From an uncultured Amylibacter sp. (lineage in GTDB: Bacteria > Pseudomonadota > Alphaproteobacteria > Rhodobacterales > Rhodobacteraceae): 64,000 nucleotides of DNA. Location: contig OX044354.1 in assembly GCA_943846615.1 (NCBI GenBank), positions 186,001 to 250,000 on the forward strand, read 5' to 3'. Below the pieces are notes generated by a model that was not told the origin of the DNA, did not search any database, and worked only from the letters and a program-made list of their open reading frames with translations. Below, in pieces: positions 1-7,769 of this stretch (position 1 is the stretch's first letter; every line of letters starts with the position of its first letter). The position numbers were made by a program, and so were the translations under genes.

Positions 1-593
1 TTTTGCAAGAACTCGTCATAGCTGATGCTGTCGTAACGAACGGCGTCGTCATTTGCGCGTGGATCTTTGTCGTAAATACCGTCGACCTGTGTGCCCTTAA
101 ACATAGCTTCACAGCTCATTTCGGAGGCACGCAATGTGGATGCGGTATCGGTTGTGAAATATGGGTTACCTGTACCAGCGGCGAAGATGCAAACGCGTTT
201 CTTTTCCAAGTGGCGCACGGCGCGGCGACGGATGTAAGGTTCACAAACCTGATCCATCGGGATCGCTGAAATCACGCGGGTATGTACACCCAGTGATTCC
301 AATGCGCCCTGCATTGCCAGTGCATTCATAACGGTAGCCAACATGCCCATGTAATCGGCCGTTGTACGTTCCATTCCCTGTGCAGACCCTTGAAGGCCGC
401 GGAAGATGTTGCCACCGCCGATAACCAGACACAGCTCTACGCCCATTTCATGGACTGCTTGGATTTCTTTGGCTATGCGTTCAACGGTTGGCGGATGAAG
501 CCCGAACCCCTGATCACCCATCAAGGCTTCGCCTGAAATTTTCAAAAGGACCCGCTTATAAGGAAGTTGCGGTTCGTCTTTTTGATCTGCCAT
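1..593 (-). CDS. pyrH: UMP kinase (5' part, runs off the window)
   Basis: Phosphorylates UMP to UDP in pyrimidine nucleotide synthesis; cytosolic hexamer of the amino-acid-kinase fold. Reading back from ATG at 593 gives a frame with the early [14 protein letters not shown] motif, the nucleotide-loop motif IGGGNIFRG and the UMP-binding stretch [16 protein letters not shown]. About 197 codons are present of the usual ~240, so the C-terminus lies beyond base 1. A purine-rich CGGAG sits just upstream of the ATG. In most bacteria pyrH follows rpsB-tsf directly; here that pair is on the same strand but more than 6 kb away, with unrelated genes between. Identity is secure from the motifs. Confidence 0.95.
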   Translation of the reverse strand, partial: MADQKDEPQLPYKRVLLKISGEALMGDQGFGLHPPTVERIAKEIQAVHEMGVELCLVIGGGNIFRGLQGSAQGMERTTADYMGMLATVMNALAMQGALESLGVHTRVISAIPMDQVCEPYIRRRAVRHLEKKRVCIFAAGTGNPYFTTDTASTLRASEMSCEAMFKGTQVDGIYDKDPRANDDAVRYDSISYDEFLQ

Positions 594-731
594 TTGGCTG
601 CTCCGTTTAATTCGTCCAAAAATGCTTTAAAATGCCAATGTATGCAATGGTAAAAAACATACATAGGCGCTAACTAGCCATTTATACTTAGTGTCATGTA
701 AAACAAACTGCCAGTGCGAAAGGAACGTTTT

Positions 732-1634
732 GTGGAAATAGACTATGATAACGACAAACCGATCCTGATTGCTGGGCCGACTGCGTCTGGCAAATCGGCG
801 CTGGGGATTGAATTGGCGCGAGCGTATAATGGTGTGGTGATTAATGCGGATTCCCTGCAAATATACCGCCAATGGCAGATTTTAACCGCGCGCCCCGATG
901 AAGATGAGGTATCGCAATGCCCGCATTGGATGTACGGGCATGTAGATATTGGCGCGCCCTACTCTGCTGGGCATTGGTTGACGGATGTTTCTGCTTGTTT
1001 AGATCAGGCACGTGATGAAGGTTTGCGCCCGATTATATTGGGTGGCACGGGATTGTATTTTCAGCTGTTGACCCAAGGAATCGCGGATATTCCGGAAATT
1101 CCACAATCGGTGAAGGATCGTGCGGGTCTGATTGAACAGACGGATGGGAAGCAAGCCTTTGCAGAGTTGCTGAGAGGGACTGATCCCAAAACCAGTGAGC
1201 GCATTGATATGCAGAACCCAATGCGTACGCGACGGGCATGGGAAGTATTGGAGGCGACTGGCAAGGGCATGGCCGATTGGCAGGATGAAACGCCACCCCC
1301 CCTGTTACGCCGCGAAGATTGTATTGGCGTGAGTTTGGTCAGCGACAAAGAGTGGCTGAATGAGCGAATTGCGCGGCGATTTGATATGATGATCGACATG
1401 GGTGCGCTGGATGAGTGCCAGCGGGTTTTGGATGCCGGGTTATGGGATGAAAACCATCCATCGTGTCGTGCAATTGGCGCACGTGAATTGATTGGTCATT
1501 TGCAAAACGGCGATGATCTGGAGGGTGCGATTGAAGACAGCAAAATCCAAACACGCCAGTATGCCAAACGTCAACGCACATGGTTTCGGTCCAAAATGCG
1601 CGATTGGCATCAGTTGGAATTAACAAACACATAA
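732..1634 (+). CDS. miaA: tRNA dimethylallyltransferase
   Basis: Transfers a dimethylallyl group to N6 of A37 in tRNAs that read UNN codons; cytosolic. The P-loop GPTASGKSAL is near residue 15, followed by the DSLQIYR substrate motif and LGGTGLYFQ, all typical of MiaA. The frame is open from a GTG at 714, but the GTG at 732 has AGGAA six bases upstream and gives a 300-residue protein of normal length, so I chose it. It is divergent from pyrH across a 138-bp gap that must hold both promoters; I recognise no specific operator there. Confidence 0.94.
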   Translation: MEIDYDNDKPILIAGPTASGKSALGIELARAYNGVVINADSLQIYRQWQILTARPDEDEVSQCPHWMYGHVDIGAPYSAGHWLTDVSACLDQARDEGLRPIILGGTGLYFQLLTQGIADIPEIPQSVKDRAGLIEQTDGKQAFAELLRGTDPKTSERIDMQNPMRTRRAWEVLEATGKGMADWQDETPPPLLRREDCIGVSLVSDKEWLNERIARRFDMMIDMGALDECQRVLDAGLWDENHPSCRAIGARELIGHLQNGDDLEGAIEDSKIQTRQYAKRQRTWFRSKMRDWHQLELTNT

Positions 1635-1669
1635 AGTGTGATTCTATTGCTACAGAGTGCGAATCATTA

Positions 1670-1699
1670 ACCGAATCGAACATTTCCGATTGATTCGGT
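1670..1699. promoter_or_regulatory. Inverted repeat upstream of the AraC-type gene
   Basis: Perfect 8-bp arms (ACCGAATC and GATTCGGT) are separated by 14 bp in the 124-bp gap between miaA and the AraC-type gene. No T-run follows, so it does not look like an intrinsic terminator of miaA. An operator for the downstream regulator is possible, but AraC proteins usually bind direct repeats, so this is only a candidate. Confidence 0.35.
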
Positions 1700-1758
1700 C
1701 TGCTGGAATTTGTATCTTAAGAGCATAAAAAGAATACAAAAAACCGAGCAGGTAAAAC

Positions 1759-2613
1759 ATGAGCACAACATCCACAAATGGCGGGAAAACCGTCTTTGCG
1801 GCCAGTATTTCGGGTTCCGTCCGTAATATTTCCGCACAACTTCGCCTTGATGGCGCCAATGGTTATAACAAATACATTTTTGTCAAAAAAGGCAGCGGTA
1901 AATGTATGATTGATGGTCTTACACAGGGGTTCGGCACGAACACTGTGATCTATGTGCCAGACAGCTGTCCACATCACATTGATTTAGGCATCAATACACA
2001 GGCTTATGCCATCGCGATCCCGACCGAGATGGATTTTAACCTGCCGACAAAACCGGTGGTATTGTCGTTGGATACGGCGAATGACATCACCACAATGATG
2101 CAGATGTTTGATGCAGCAATCCAAGAGTTTAATTCGGGCAACACAGCTGCCGAAATGGCGATTTACAGCTATACGGGCTTGGTGACGGTGAACGTGACAC
2201 GCTTACTGGCGGAGAAAGAGGAGTCTAGCAAAACGACAGCCGCTCAGCGTTTGATGCGCAAGTTTTCGTATCAGGTCGAAGACGAGTTTTACACCGGCAA
2301 AGGTCTAGAACATTATGCACGCACATTGGGTGTGACCAGCACGCATTTGACACGTGTTTGCCAACAGTTGAACGGGCAGTCGGCATCACAATTTATCCAA
2401 GACCGCATCATCAGCGAAGCGCGAAGATTGCTGTTGATTTCAAACCGCAAGGTTCAAGACATCGCAGAGGATTTGGGTTTTAGGTCTGCGGCATATTTCA
2501 CCCGTTTCTTTTCCACACGTTTAGGCATGTCGCCCAAGGAATTTCGCCAATCGCGTGATCGGTTCCGTCAAAACATGGAAAATCAAACGCAAGCAGTTGA
2601 TATTGCCGTTTAA
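1759..2613 (+). CDS. AraC-family transcriptional regulator
   Basis: DNA-binding activator of the AraC/XylS family. The first ~150 residues look like a cupin-type sensing domain, and residues ~180-275 hold the double helix-turn-helix, including the diagnostic second-helix stretch VQDIAEDLGFRSAAYFTRFF followed by GMSPKEFR. Length (284 aa) is normal for the family. It converges on the thiamine-diphosphate enzyme gene at 2628, which ends 14 bp away. The target genes and the ligand cannot be read from the sequence. Confidence 0.88.
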   Translation: MSTTSTNGGKTVFAASISGSVRNISAQLRLDGANGYNKYIFVKKGSGKCMIDGLTQGFGTNTVIYVPDSCPHHIDLGINTQAYAIAIPTEMDFNLPTKPVVLSLDTANDITTMMQMFDAAIQEFNSGNTAAEMAIYSYTGLVTVNVTRLLAEKEESSKTTAAQRLMRKFSYQVEDEFYTGKGLEHYARTLGVTSTHLTRVCQQLNGQSASQFIQDRIISEARRLLLISNRKVQDIAEDLGFRSAAYFTRFFSTRLGMSPKEFRQSRDRFRQNMENQTQAVDIAV

Positions 2614-2627
2614 AACCTTGGCGCGCC

Positions 2628-4267
2628 CTATATTGTTTTATGGGGCGCAATATCGCGTGGGTCTGCGATCATTTCGATGATAAACCCAAACGCCGCCGAT
2701 TTTGCCTGTACGAACGCATCCCCGAATTCGGCGTCTGTTTCGATGCGCGCATATCCGAAACCATAGGCCTTGGCCACGTCCCCAAAATTCGGATTTACCA
2801 ATTCTGTGCCGCTAATGCGGTCTGGGTATCGCATTTCCTGGTGCATGCGGATGGTGCCGTATGATCCGTTGTTGTGGATCAGGATAATCGGATCGACCAT
2901 TTGTTGCATGGCGGTGCCCAATTCCGCGATGCTCATCTGAAAATCACCGTCGCCTGAAAAACAGATCACTTGGCGATCTGGGTAGGCGACTTTTGCAGCG
3001 ATGGCGGATGGTACCCCGCCCCCCATTGCGCCCGATTGTGGGGCCAACAGGCGATGTGATTTCGAATAGTTCAAGTATTTTCCGGGCCAGATTGCATAGT
3101 TCCCAGCACCGTTCGTATAGATCGCATCTGGGTCTGCGTTTTCATTCAAGTAGTTACAAATTTTAGCGACGTTAAGCGTACCAAGTGTTTTAGGGATTGC
3201 GCGTGTTTCCAGATATGCCGCGCGGGCATCGTTGAAATAGGTTCCCCAGTCGCCGCGAATTTCTGTGGTGTTTAGTCCCTCTACAACACTGTCGGGTGAA
3301 GCGACAATTCCCATATCGCATTGATAAACCTTGTTTATTTCTGCTTCTGAAATGTGTGTATGAATGATTTTCTGTTTGGGGTGTGGGAAGTCGAACATCT
3401 CCCAGCCGTCTGTGACAACTTCGCCGAAACGGATATTGATGGCGAGGATGCAATCAGAATTGGCGATCAGTTCCTTCATCGCCTGCGCTTTGCCAAATGA
3501 CGCATCGCCGACATAGGCGGGGCTGGTGGTCTCGATGAGGTCTTGGTTGCGAAAACCGCAGATGACGGGGATTTGCGCAGTCTCTGCGAAGGATTGCAAA
3601 TCATCGCGCCCTTGATCCGTCCAACCGCCGCCACCGCAGATGATCAGCGGGCGTTTTGCGGCGTTTAAAGCGGTTGATATGGCGTTGATTTGGGTGATGC
3701 TTGCCTGTGCGGATAATGCTGGGCTTTGTTGTGCGGGAGGGGCGTTTGTCAGTTCGCGCAACATGTCTTCGGGCAATGCAACCACAACGGGGCCTGGCCG
3801 GCCTGATGTGGCGGTAGAAAAGGCACGCGCGACCAATTCGGGTATACGGTCGGGATCGTCGATTTGCGTGACCCATTTGGCGATGGGGCCGAAATACATG
3901 CGGTAATCCACCTCTTGGAACGCTTCGCGGTCGGTCATCGCGCGCCCGATTTGGCCGATGAATAACACCATCGGCGTCGAGTTCTGCATTGCTGTATGCA
4001 CGCCGATCGATGCATTCGTCGCGCCGGGCCCGCGCGTCACGAAACATACGCCCGCCTGCCCCGTCAGCTTACCATATGCCTCGGCCATGAATGCGATGCG
4101 CCGCCCTCGTGCCGTGCGGAGATGAATTCGATGTCATCTTGGTGATCAACCAGCGCGTCCAAAACCGACAGGTAACTTTCGCCCGGGCACACCGAAAATC
4201 TTTGGATACCCCTTGTTTCAGCAGGCACTTCTACCAACAGGTCAGCGGCGCGTTGCGATGGCATCAT
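2628..4267 (-). pseudogene. Acetolactate-synthase-like ThDP enzyme, 5' end frameshifted
   Basis: Large-subunit type thiamine-diphosphate enzyme of the acetolactate synthase/benzoylformate decarboxylase superfamily. An intact frame (4088 to 2628, 486 codons) carries RGPGATNASIG, the central domain and the ThDP motif SGDGDFQMS...NNGSYG. The missing first ~60 residues lie in another frame starting at 4267 (MMPSQRAADLLVE..., then PGESYLSVLDALVDHQ, EFISARHEGGA). Joining the two needs changes at three spots: an extra base near 4228, a compensating loss near 4190, and a 2-base excess (or 1-base loss) near 4095. The gene is either broken or the consensus sequence is wrong here. The substrate is uncertain; acetolactate synthesis is not proven and no small subunit is adjacent. 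Confidence 0.8.
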
Positions 4268-4461
4268 ATCCTCCCAAAATCTCAGTCATTTGACCAAGTA
4301 TGTGATGTTCGTCACTCTCACAGTGAGAACAGAATCACATCATAGTAAACACATCAGAGAGCAGAACGCCGTTGCTTGCAACCACGCGCTCTTGGACACC
4401 CCGCGCGCGGTCCTATGACTCTCCCGGTTCCTATGGCCCCGCGCACACAACCTTGTCCCTT

Positions 4462-4499
4462 GGCCCGAAAAGCATCGACTTTTCGGGCCCTTTTTTTTT
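4462..4499 (+). terminator. Strong intrinsic terminator or attenuator upstream of aroQ
   Basis: A perfect 11-bp stem (GGCCCGAAAAG and CTTTTCGGGCC) with a 6-base loop (CATCGA) is followed by a run of ten pyrimidines, nearly all T. It stands 28 bp before the aroQ start on the same strand. No gene ends just before it, so it either terminates a short RNA from about 4300-4460 or works as an attenuator in an aroQ leader. Confidence 0.8.
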
Positions 4500-4527
4500 A
4501 GAACAGCGCTTGAAGGGGATAAATACC

Positions 4528-4964
4528 ATGTTAAAAATTCTGATCCTAAACGGCCCGAACCTGAACCTGCTGGGCACCCGCCAGCCCGAGGTTTACGGCA
4601 CCACCACCCTGGCCGACGTGGAACAGATGTGCGCGGACAAGGCGGTCGTGATGGGGATCACGGTCGAATGCCGCCAAACCAACCACGAAGGCGTGTTGGT
4701 CGATTGGATACAGGCCGGCCAAGGGCGCGTTTGACGGCATCATCATCAACGCGGGCGCCTATACGCACACCTCCATCGCGATCATGGACGCGGTGGCATG
4801 CTGTTGAGGTGCCGACCTTGGAACTCCACGTGTCCAACATCATGGAACGCGAAGAGTTCCGCCACACCAGCTACATCGGCAAGGTCGCGTTTGATGCCAT
4901 TATGGGGCATGGCACGGATGGGTATTTGATGGCGATGGATCGGGTTGTTGCAAAGCTTACTTAA
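4528..4964 (+). pseudogene. aroQ: Type II 3-dehydroquinate dehydratase, two frameshifts
   Basis: AroQ dehydrates 3-dehydroquinate to 3-dehydroshikimate in aromatic amino acid synthesis. The N-terminus [23 protein letters not shown] from ATG 4528, then INAGAYTHTSIAI, LELHVSNIMEREEFRHTS and the C-terminal MGHGTDGY are diagnostic. The parts lie in different frames: one extra base near 4719-4725 turns IQAAKGAFDG into a stop, and another near 4795 breaks DALHAVEVP. Removing two bases restores a ~145-aa protein of normal size. Bases 4561-4620 are 70% GC (42/60), well above the window. The stop overlaps the end of the convergent FkbM gene by 8 bp. The gene is usually essential, so a consensus error or a second copy elsewhere is likely. 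Confidence 0.85.
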
Positions 4965-5751
4965 AGGTAACCCTCTTTAAGCCTTTAATTTTCGCATTCT
5001 CGGGTGCGCACAGCAGGTTTACGCAAACGGTGCGTCCAAAAACATTCTCTGGGTTTTTCTTGAAATTTTCCGCCACAAACAACTTGGACTTGTGCATATA
5101 GCAGGAATAACCAAGGTCTTCTAAAAATGTAACAATTTCTTCTGCATAGTCGCCTCTGTCATACTCTAAGTATATGAAAGGGTTGAATTTAGTTATTATT
5201 TTCTTTGCGCCCTGTAGGCATTGCAATTCCATATTTTCAATGTCGAGTTTCAATAAACGCAGGCTATCCAATACGAGGGTGTCATCAAGCGTAACCATTG
5301 GGACATTAATATTTTTTGTTTTGCTTGCGATGTCGATCATGTTTTCGAATGACACCCCACCAAAGTTTTTGGCGGCGAAGTAGTCGAAATTAGGTAAACT
5401 TACGGTGCCAGAATGATTGCCCAACGCAACGGTTAAGACGCGCGCATTCGTGCAACTGTTTTCAATTAAGTTGGTAGACAAAATAGAGGCTAAGAATGCC
5501 TGTGGTTCAAAGGCGTAAACAGTGCCCGTTGCACCAACCATTTGTGAAAGCGGTACAGTGTAGGATCCGATATTCGCACCCGCATCAATCACTGTATCCC
5601 CAACACGTAATAATTGTCTGAATAGATCGACTTCTGTTTCACACCATTGGCCGTAAAGTTCCAAAGACTTGCCAATATATTGATCATTCGGCGGATACCG
5701 AAAACGCCCATATTTCGCGTTTGTCTGGGGAAGTGTACTTTTCTTGGGCAT
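4957..5751 (-). CDS. FkbM-family SAM-dependent methyltransferase
   Basis: Predicted SAM-dependent methyltransferase of the FkbM type, a family that often O-methylates sugars or polyketides. The SAM-binding motif VIDAGANIGSYT is at residues ~55-66, then the family's YAFEPQ, and LLKLDIENMELQCLQGA with the IYLEYD strand near the C-terminus. Length of 264 aa fits. The DNA is AT-richer than the neighbouring genes and no glycan-synthesis genes are nearby, so the acceptor is unknown. It lies exactly between two copies of the aroQ 3' end (4880-4952 and 5949-6022), which suggests it arrived by insertion. The start at 5751 begins MPKKSTLP. Confidence 0.85.
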   Translation of the reverse strand: MPKKSTLPQTNAKYGRFRYPPNDQYIGKSLELYGQWCETEVDLFRQLLRVGDTVIDAGANIGSYTVPLSQMVGATGTVYAFEPQAFLASILSTNLIENSCTNARVLTVALGNHSGTVSLPNFDYFAAKNFGGVSFENMIDIASKTKNINVPMVTLDDTLVLDSLRLLKLDIENMELQCLQGAKKIITKFNPFIYLEYDRGDYAEEIVTFLEDLGYSCYMHKSKLFVAENFKKNPENVFGRTVCVNLLCAPENAKIKGLKRVTFK

Positions 5752-5820
5752 ATCGAACCTTTGATTTCAAAAACGGGCATTCAAACTAACTGATTTTTTG
5801 AATTGGTCGTTGATACAATA

Positions 5821-5847
5821 AAAGCCCCGCTTAGCAAACGGCGCTTT
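5821..5847 (-). terminator. Candidate terminator between the AT-rich genes and the FkbM gene
   Basis: An imperfect hairpin with AAAGC/GCTTT and CCG/CGG arms is followed on the reverse strand by CTTTTATT. It lies downstream of the reverse-strand gene ending at 6026 and upstream of the FkbM gene, so it may end transcription of the former. The stem has mismatches and the T-run is short. Confidence 0.4.
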
Positions 5848-5948
5848 AATCGTTGTTAGAAAAGATCGCGGTCAAGAGAGCGTTGATTGACCATTGTTTT
5901 CTTAACGTCTGTTGAGAAATCTTCCTAAGGCCACAACAGCTAAATCAG

Positions 5949-6037
5949 CAAGGTCACGTTTTTTTGCGATTATGGGGCATGGCACGGATGGATATTTGAT
6001 GGCGATGGATCGGGGTGTTGAGCATTTACAAGTTTAG
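5949..6037 (+). pseudogene. Second, isolated copy of the aroQ 3' end
   Basis: Bases 5949-6022 match 4880-4952, the last ~73 bp of aroQ, with a handful of substitutions and one extra T in a T-run. The block TATGGGGCATGGCACGGATG is identical in both at an offset of 1070. In the AroQ frame it reads AIMGHGTDGYLMAMDRGVEHLQV and then TAG at 6035, so the last few residues differ from those of the first copy (MDRVVAKLT). No upstream aroQ sequence accompanies it. It overlaps the 3' end of the convergent reverse-strand gene ending at 6026. It is a remnant, not a functional gene. Confidence 0.85.
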
Positions 6038-6475
6038 TAAAAAACACCAATTTGTTTGTATTATAAGTTCCGGAAAAAAAGGCTCAACGGCAGCAAGCAA
6101 CTCTCTTTTACCTGCCATAGATCGATTTATTATAAGCTTCGATCCATCTTTAAACGTAAGTGTCAACCCGGCGCTTTCTTCCGCGACATCGATAATATCT
6201 TCGAAGTAGAAATGTCTTGGTTTGTTTCTTCTTAGAAAAATACTTCTATTTATGACCTCATTTTCATTCCAATTTAGTTCGTAATAAAAGGTCCAGAAAA
6301 CACCATAAGTAGGAAGGCCGACCGTTAGTACGACAGTAAACGCTAGGCCGATTAAGCTTGCCAAATCCCAAGACTTTTCCTCGGTTAAATAAATATAAAT
6401 AAAAAGAATTATCAAACCAATACTAAACAATAAAAGATATAAACTTACACCGATGGGGATGCGTCCGATATGCAT
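6026..6475 (-). CDS. Hypothetical membrane protein, PH-like cytosolic domain
   Basis: I do not recognise this as a named gene. From ATG 6475 it encodes 149 residues with two hydrophobic segments (about residues 8-27 and 33-55), then a hydrophilic part with alternating strand-like stretches (NEVINRSIFLRRNKPRHFYFEDI, LTLTFKDGSKLIINR) that resembles a bacterial PH-type fold. The open frame extends upstream to 6682, but that part overlaps another plausible gene, so I used the shorter start. The last ~12 residues run into the aroQ-tail duplicate, so the native C-terminus may have been replaced. The DNA is markedly AT-rich. Confidence 0.55.
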   Translation of the reverse strand: MHIGRIPIGVSLYLLLFSIGLIILFIYIYLTEEKSWDLASLIGLAFTVVLTVGLPTYGVFWTFYYELNWNENEVINRSIFLRRNKPRHFYFEDIIDVAEESAGLTLTFKDGSKLIINRSMAGKRELLAAVEPFFPELIIQTNWCFLLNL

Positions 6476-6507
6476 GTCATTACGCCCGAAATAGGCACTG
6501 GAGGCAC

Positions 6508-6711
6508 CTAGTTGCCAAAAAGATAGAAAATCAAGAAAAGCAATCCAACGCCGATGACAAAAATAAGGGAAATTCCTATCATCGAATACTGAGATGAAAA
6601 ACAATCTACAACATAGCGTTTTGTAAAAACGTACTCCAAGAAAATTGTAATAATAATTCCGACCAAAATCACGGAATCGCATTTTATTTCAAATCTATTT
6701 TCAAACCACAT
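6508..6711 (-). CDS. Small two-helix membrane protein
   Basis: A 67-residue frame starts at ATG 6711 and contains two clear transmembrane stretches (VILVGIIITIFLEYVF at ~14-29 and IGISLIFVIGVGLLFLIFYLF at ~45-65). It is followed after 32 bp by the membrane-protein gene at 6475, so the two may form an operon. The DNA is very AT-rich: bases 6601-6660 are 17/60 GC (28%). No family is recognised. Transmembrane-like reading frames arise easily in AT-rich DNA, so this call is moderate. Confidence 0.4.
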   Translation of the reverse strand: MWFENRFEIKCDSVILVGIIITIFLEYVFTKRYVVDCFSSQYSMIGISLIFVIGVGLLFLIFYLFGN

Positions 6712-6788
6712 ATCCCATATTAGCAGAGCCTGATATTTTTAATAAAGCTTAAAAACAGATACTTACCCCCCTGTCCCCATGGGGACAT

Positions 6789-6815
6789 AAAAAAAGGCCC
6801 CGCAATTGCAGGGCC
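6789..6815 (-). terminator. Intrinsic terminator of tsf
   Basis: Reading on the reverse strand, GGCCCTGC-AATT-GCGGGGCC forms an 8-bp stem (one G-U pair) followed by seven T. It lies 25 bp after the tsf stop codon. A perfect 14-bp palindrome (GTCCCCATGGGGAC, 6773-6786) follows directly. Confidence 0.9.
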
Positions 6816-6840
6816 TTAATTCATTCGAAGATGGGGGAAA

Positions 6841-7716
6841 TTAACCGCCCATTGTTTTCGCAACTTCTGCCGCGAAATCTTCTTCTTTTTTCTCGATGCC
6901 TTCGCCAACTTCAAGGCGCACAAATGATACGATTTCCGCACCAGCATCTTTGGCCGCTTGGCCAACAGTTACGTCAGGGTTCATCACAAATGATTGGTTG
7001 ATCAAGGTAACTTCTGAGTAGAACTTCTTGATTGTACCAACGATCATTTTTTCAATGATGTTGTCTGGCTTGCCTGATGCGCGTGCTTTTTCTGTTTGAA
7101 CAGCTTTTTCACGTTCAACAACTGCTGGGTCCAAATCATCTTCTGACAAAGACGCTGGGTTTGTTGCTGCGATGTGCATTGCGATTTGTTTTGCAATTGC
7201 TTCGTCGCCGCCCTTAAGCGCAACCAATACACCGATTTTGCCCATGCCGTCAGCCGCCGCAGTGTGGATGTATGTCCCTACTGTTTCGCCTTCGACGCGT
7301 GCCATGCGGCGCACAGACATGTTTTCGCCGATTGTGGCGATTTTGTCTGTAACAACGTCAGTCACTGTTTTGCCGCCCATGTCAGCATTTTTCAATGCTT
7401 CAACGTCTGATACACCCAAAGCTGCCTTTGAGATGCCTGCAACCATTTCTTGGAAGTCAGCGTTCTTACCAACGAAGTCAGTTTCAGAGTTCACTTCAAC
7501 TGCAACTGCAACGCCGCCGTCTACGGCAACGCCAACAAGACCTTCGGCAGCTGTACGACCAGCTTTTTTAGCTGCTTTAGCCAAACCTTTGGTACGTAGT
7601 AGATCAACCGCTGCTTCGATGTCGCCATCTGTTTCAGTCAATGCTTTTTTGGCGTCCATCATGCCAACGCCTGTGGATTCGCGTAATTCTTTTACCAATG
7701 CTGCTGTAATAGCCAT
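6841..7716 (-). CDS. tsf: Translation elongation factor Ts
   Basis: Guanine-nucleotide exchange factor for EF-Tu in the cytosol. The UBA-like N-terminus [20 protein letters not shown] and the core motif SETDFVGKN (residues ~77-85) that contacts EF-Tu are present; 291 aa is normal. It lies 53 bp downstream of rpsB with a hairpin between them and ends in its own strong terminator at 6789-6815. The usual third gene of the cluster, pyrH, is displaced to the start of the window. Confidence 0.97.
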   Translation of the reverse strand: MAITAALVKELRESTGVGMMDAKKALTETDGDIEAAVDLLRTKGLAKAAKKAGRTAAEGLVGVAVDGGVAVAVEVNSETDFVGKNADFQEMVAGISKAALGVSDVEALKNADMGGKTVTDVVTDKIATIGENMSVRRMARVEGETVGTYIHTAAADGMGKIGVLVALKGGDEAIAKQIAMHIAATNPASLSEDDLDPAVVEREKAVQTEKARASGKPDNIIEKMIVGTIKKFYSEVTLINQSFVMNPDVTVGQAAKDAGAEIVSFVRLEVGEGIEKKEEDFAAEVAKTMGG

Positions 7717-7739
7717 GATATATCTCCTAATGGATTGTG

Positions 7740-7762
7740 AAAAACGGGCGGCGAACCGCCCG
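7740..7762 (-). terminator. Terminator-like hairpin between rpsB and tsf
   Basis: On the reverse strand the stem CGGGCGG-TTCG-CCGCCCG, with a stable TTCG tetraloop, is followed by TTTTT. It begins 7 bp after the rpsB stop codon and precedes the tsf start by 24 bp. It probably ends part of the rpsB transcripts, allowing different S2 and EF-Ts levels. Confidence 0.8.
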
Positions 7763-7769
7763 CGAGGGC

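Noticed and set aside
4957..6037. FkbM region as a classical insertion sequence or integron
   Set aside because: No transposase, integrase or terminal inverted repeats; only the aroQ-tail direct repeat is present.
6773..6786. Perfect 14-bp palindrome GTCCCCATGGGGAC
   Set aside because: It immediately follows the tsf terminator on the reverse strand and is probably part of the 3' end structure or chance; no partner site was seen elsewhere.
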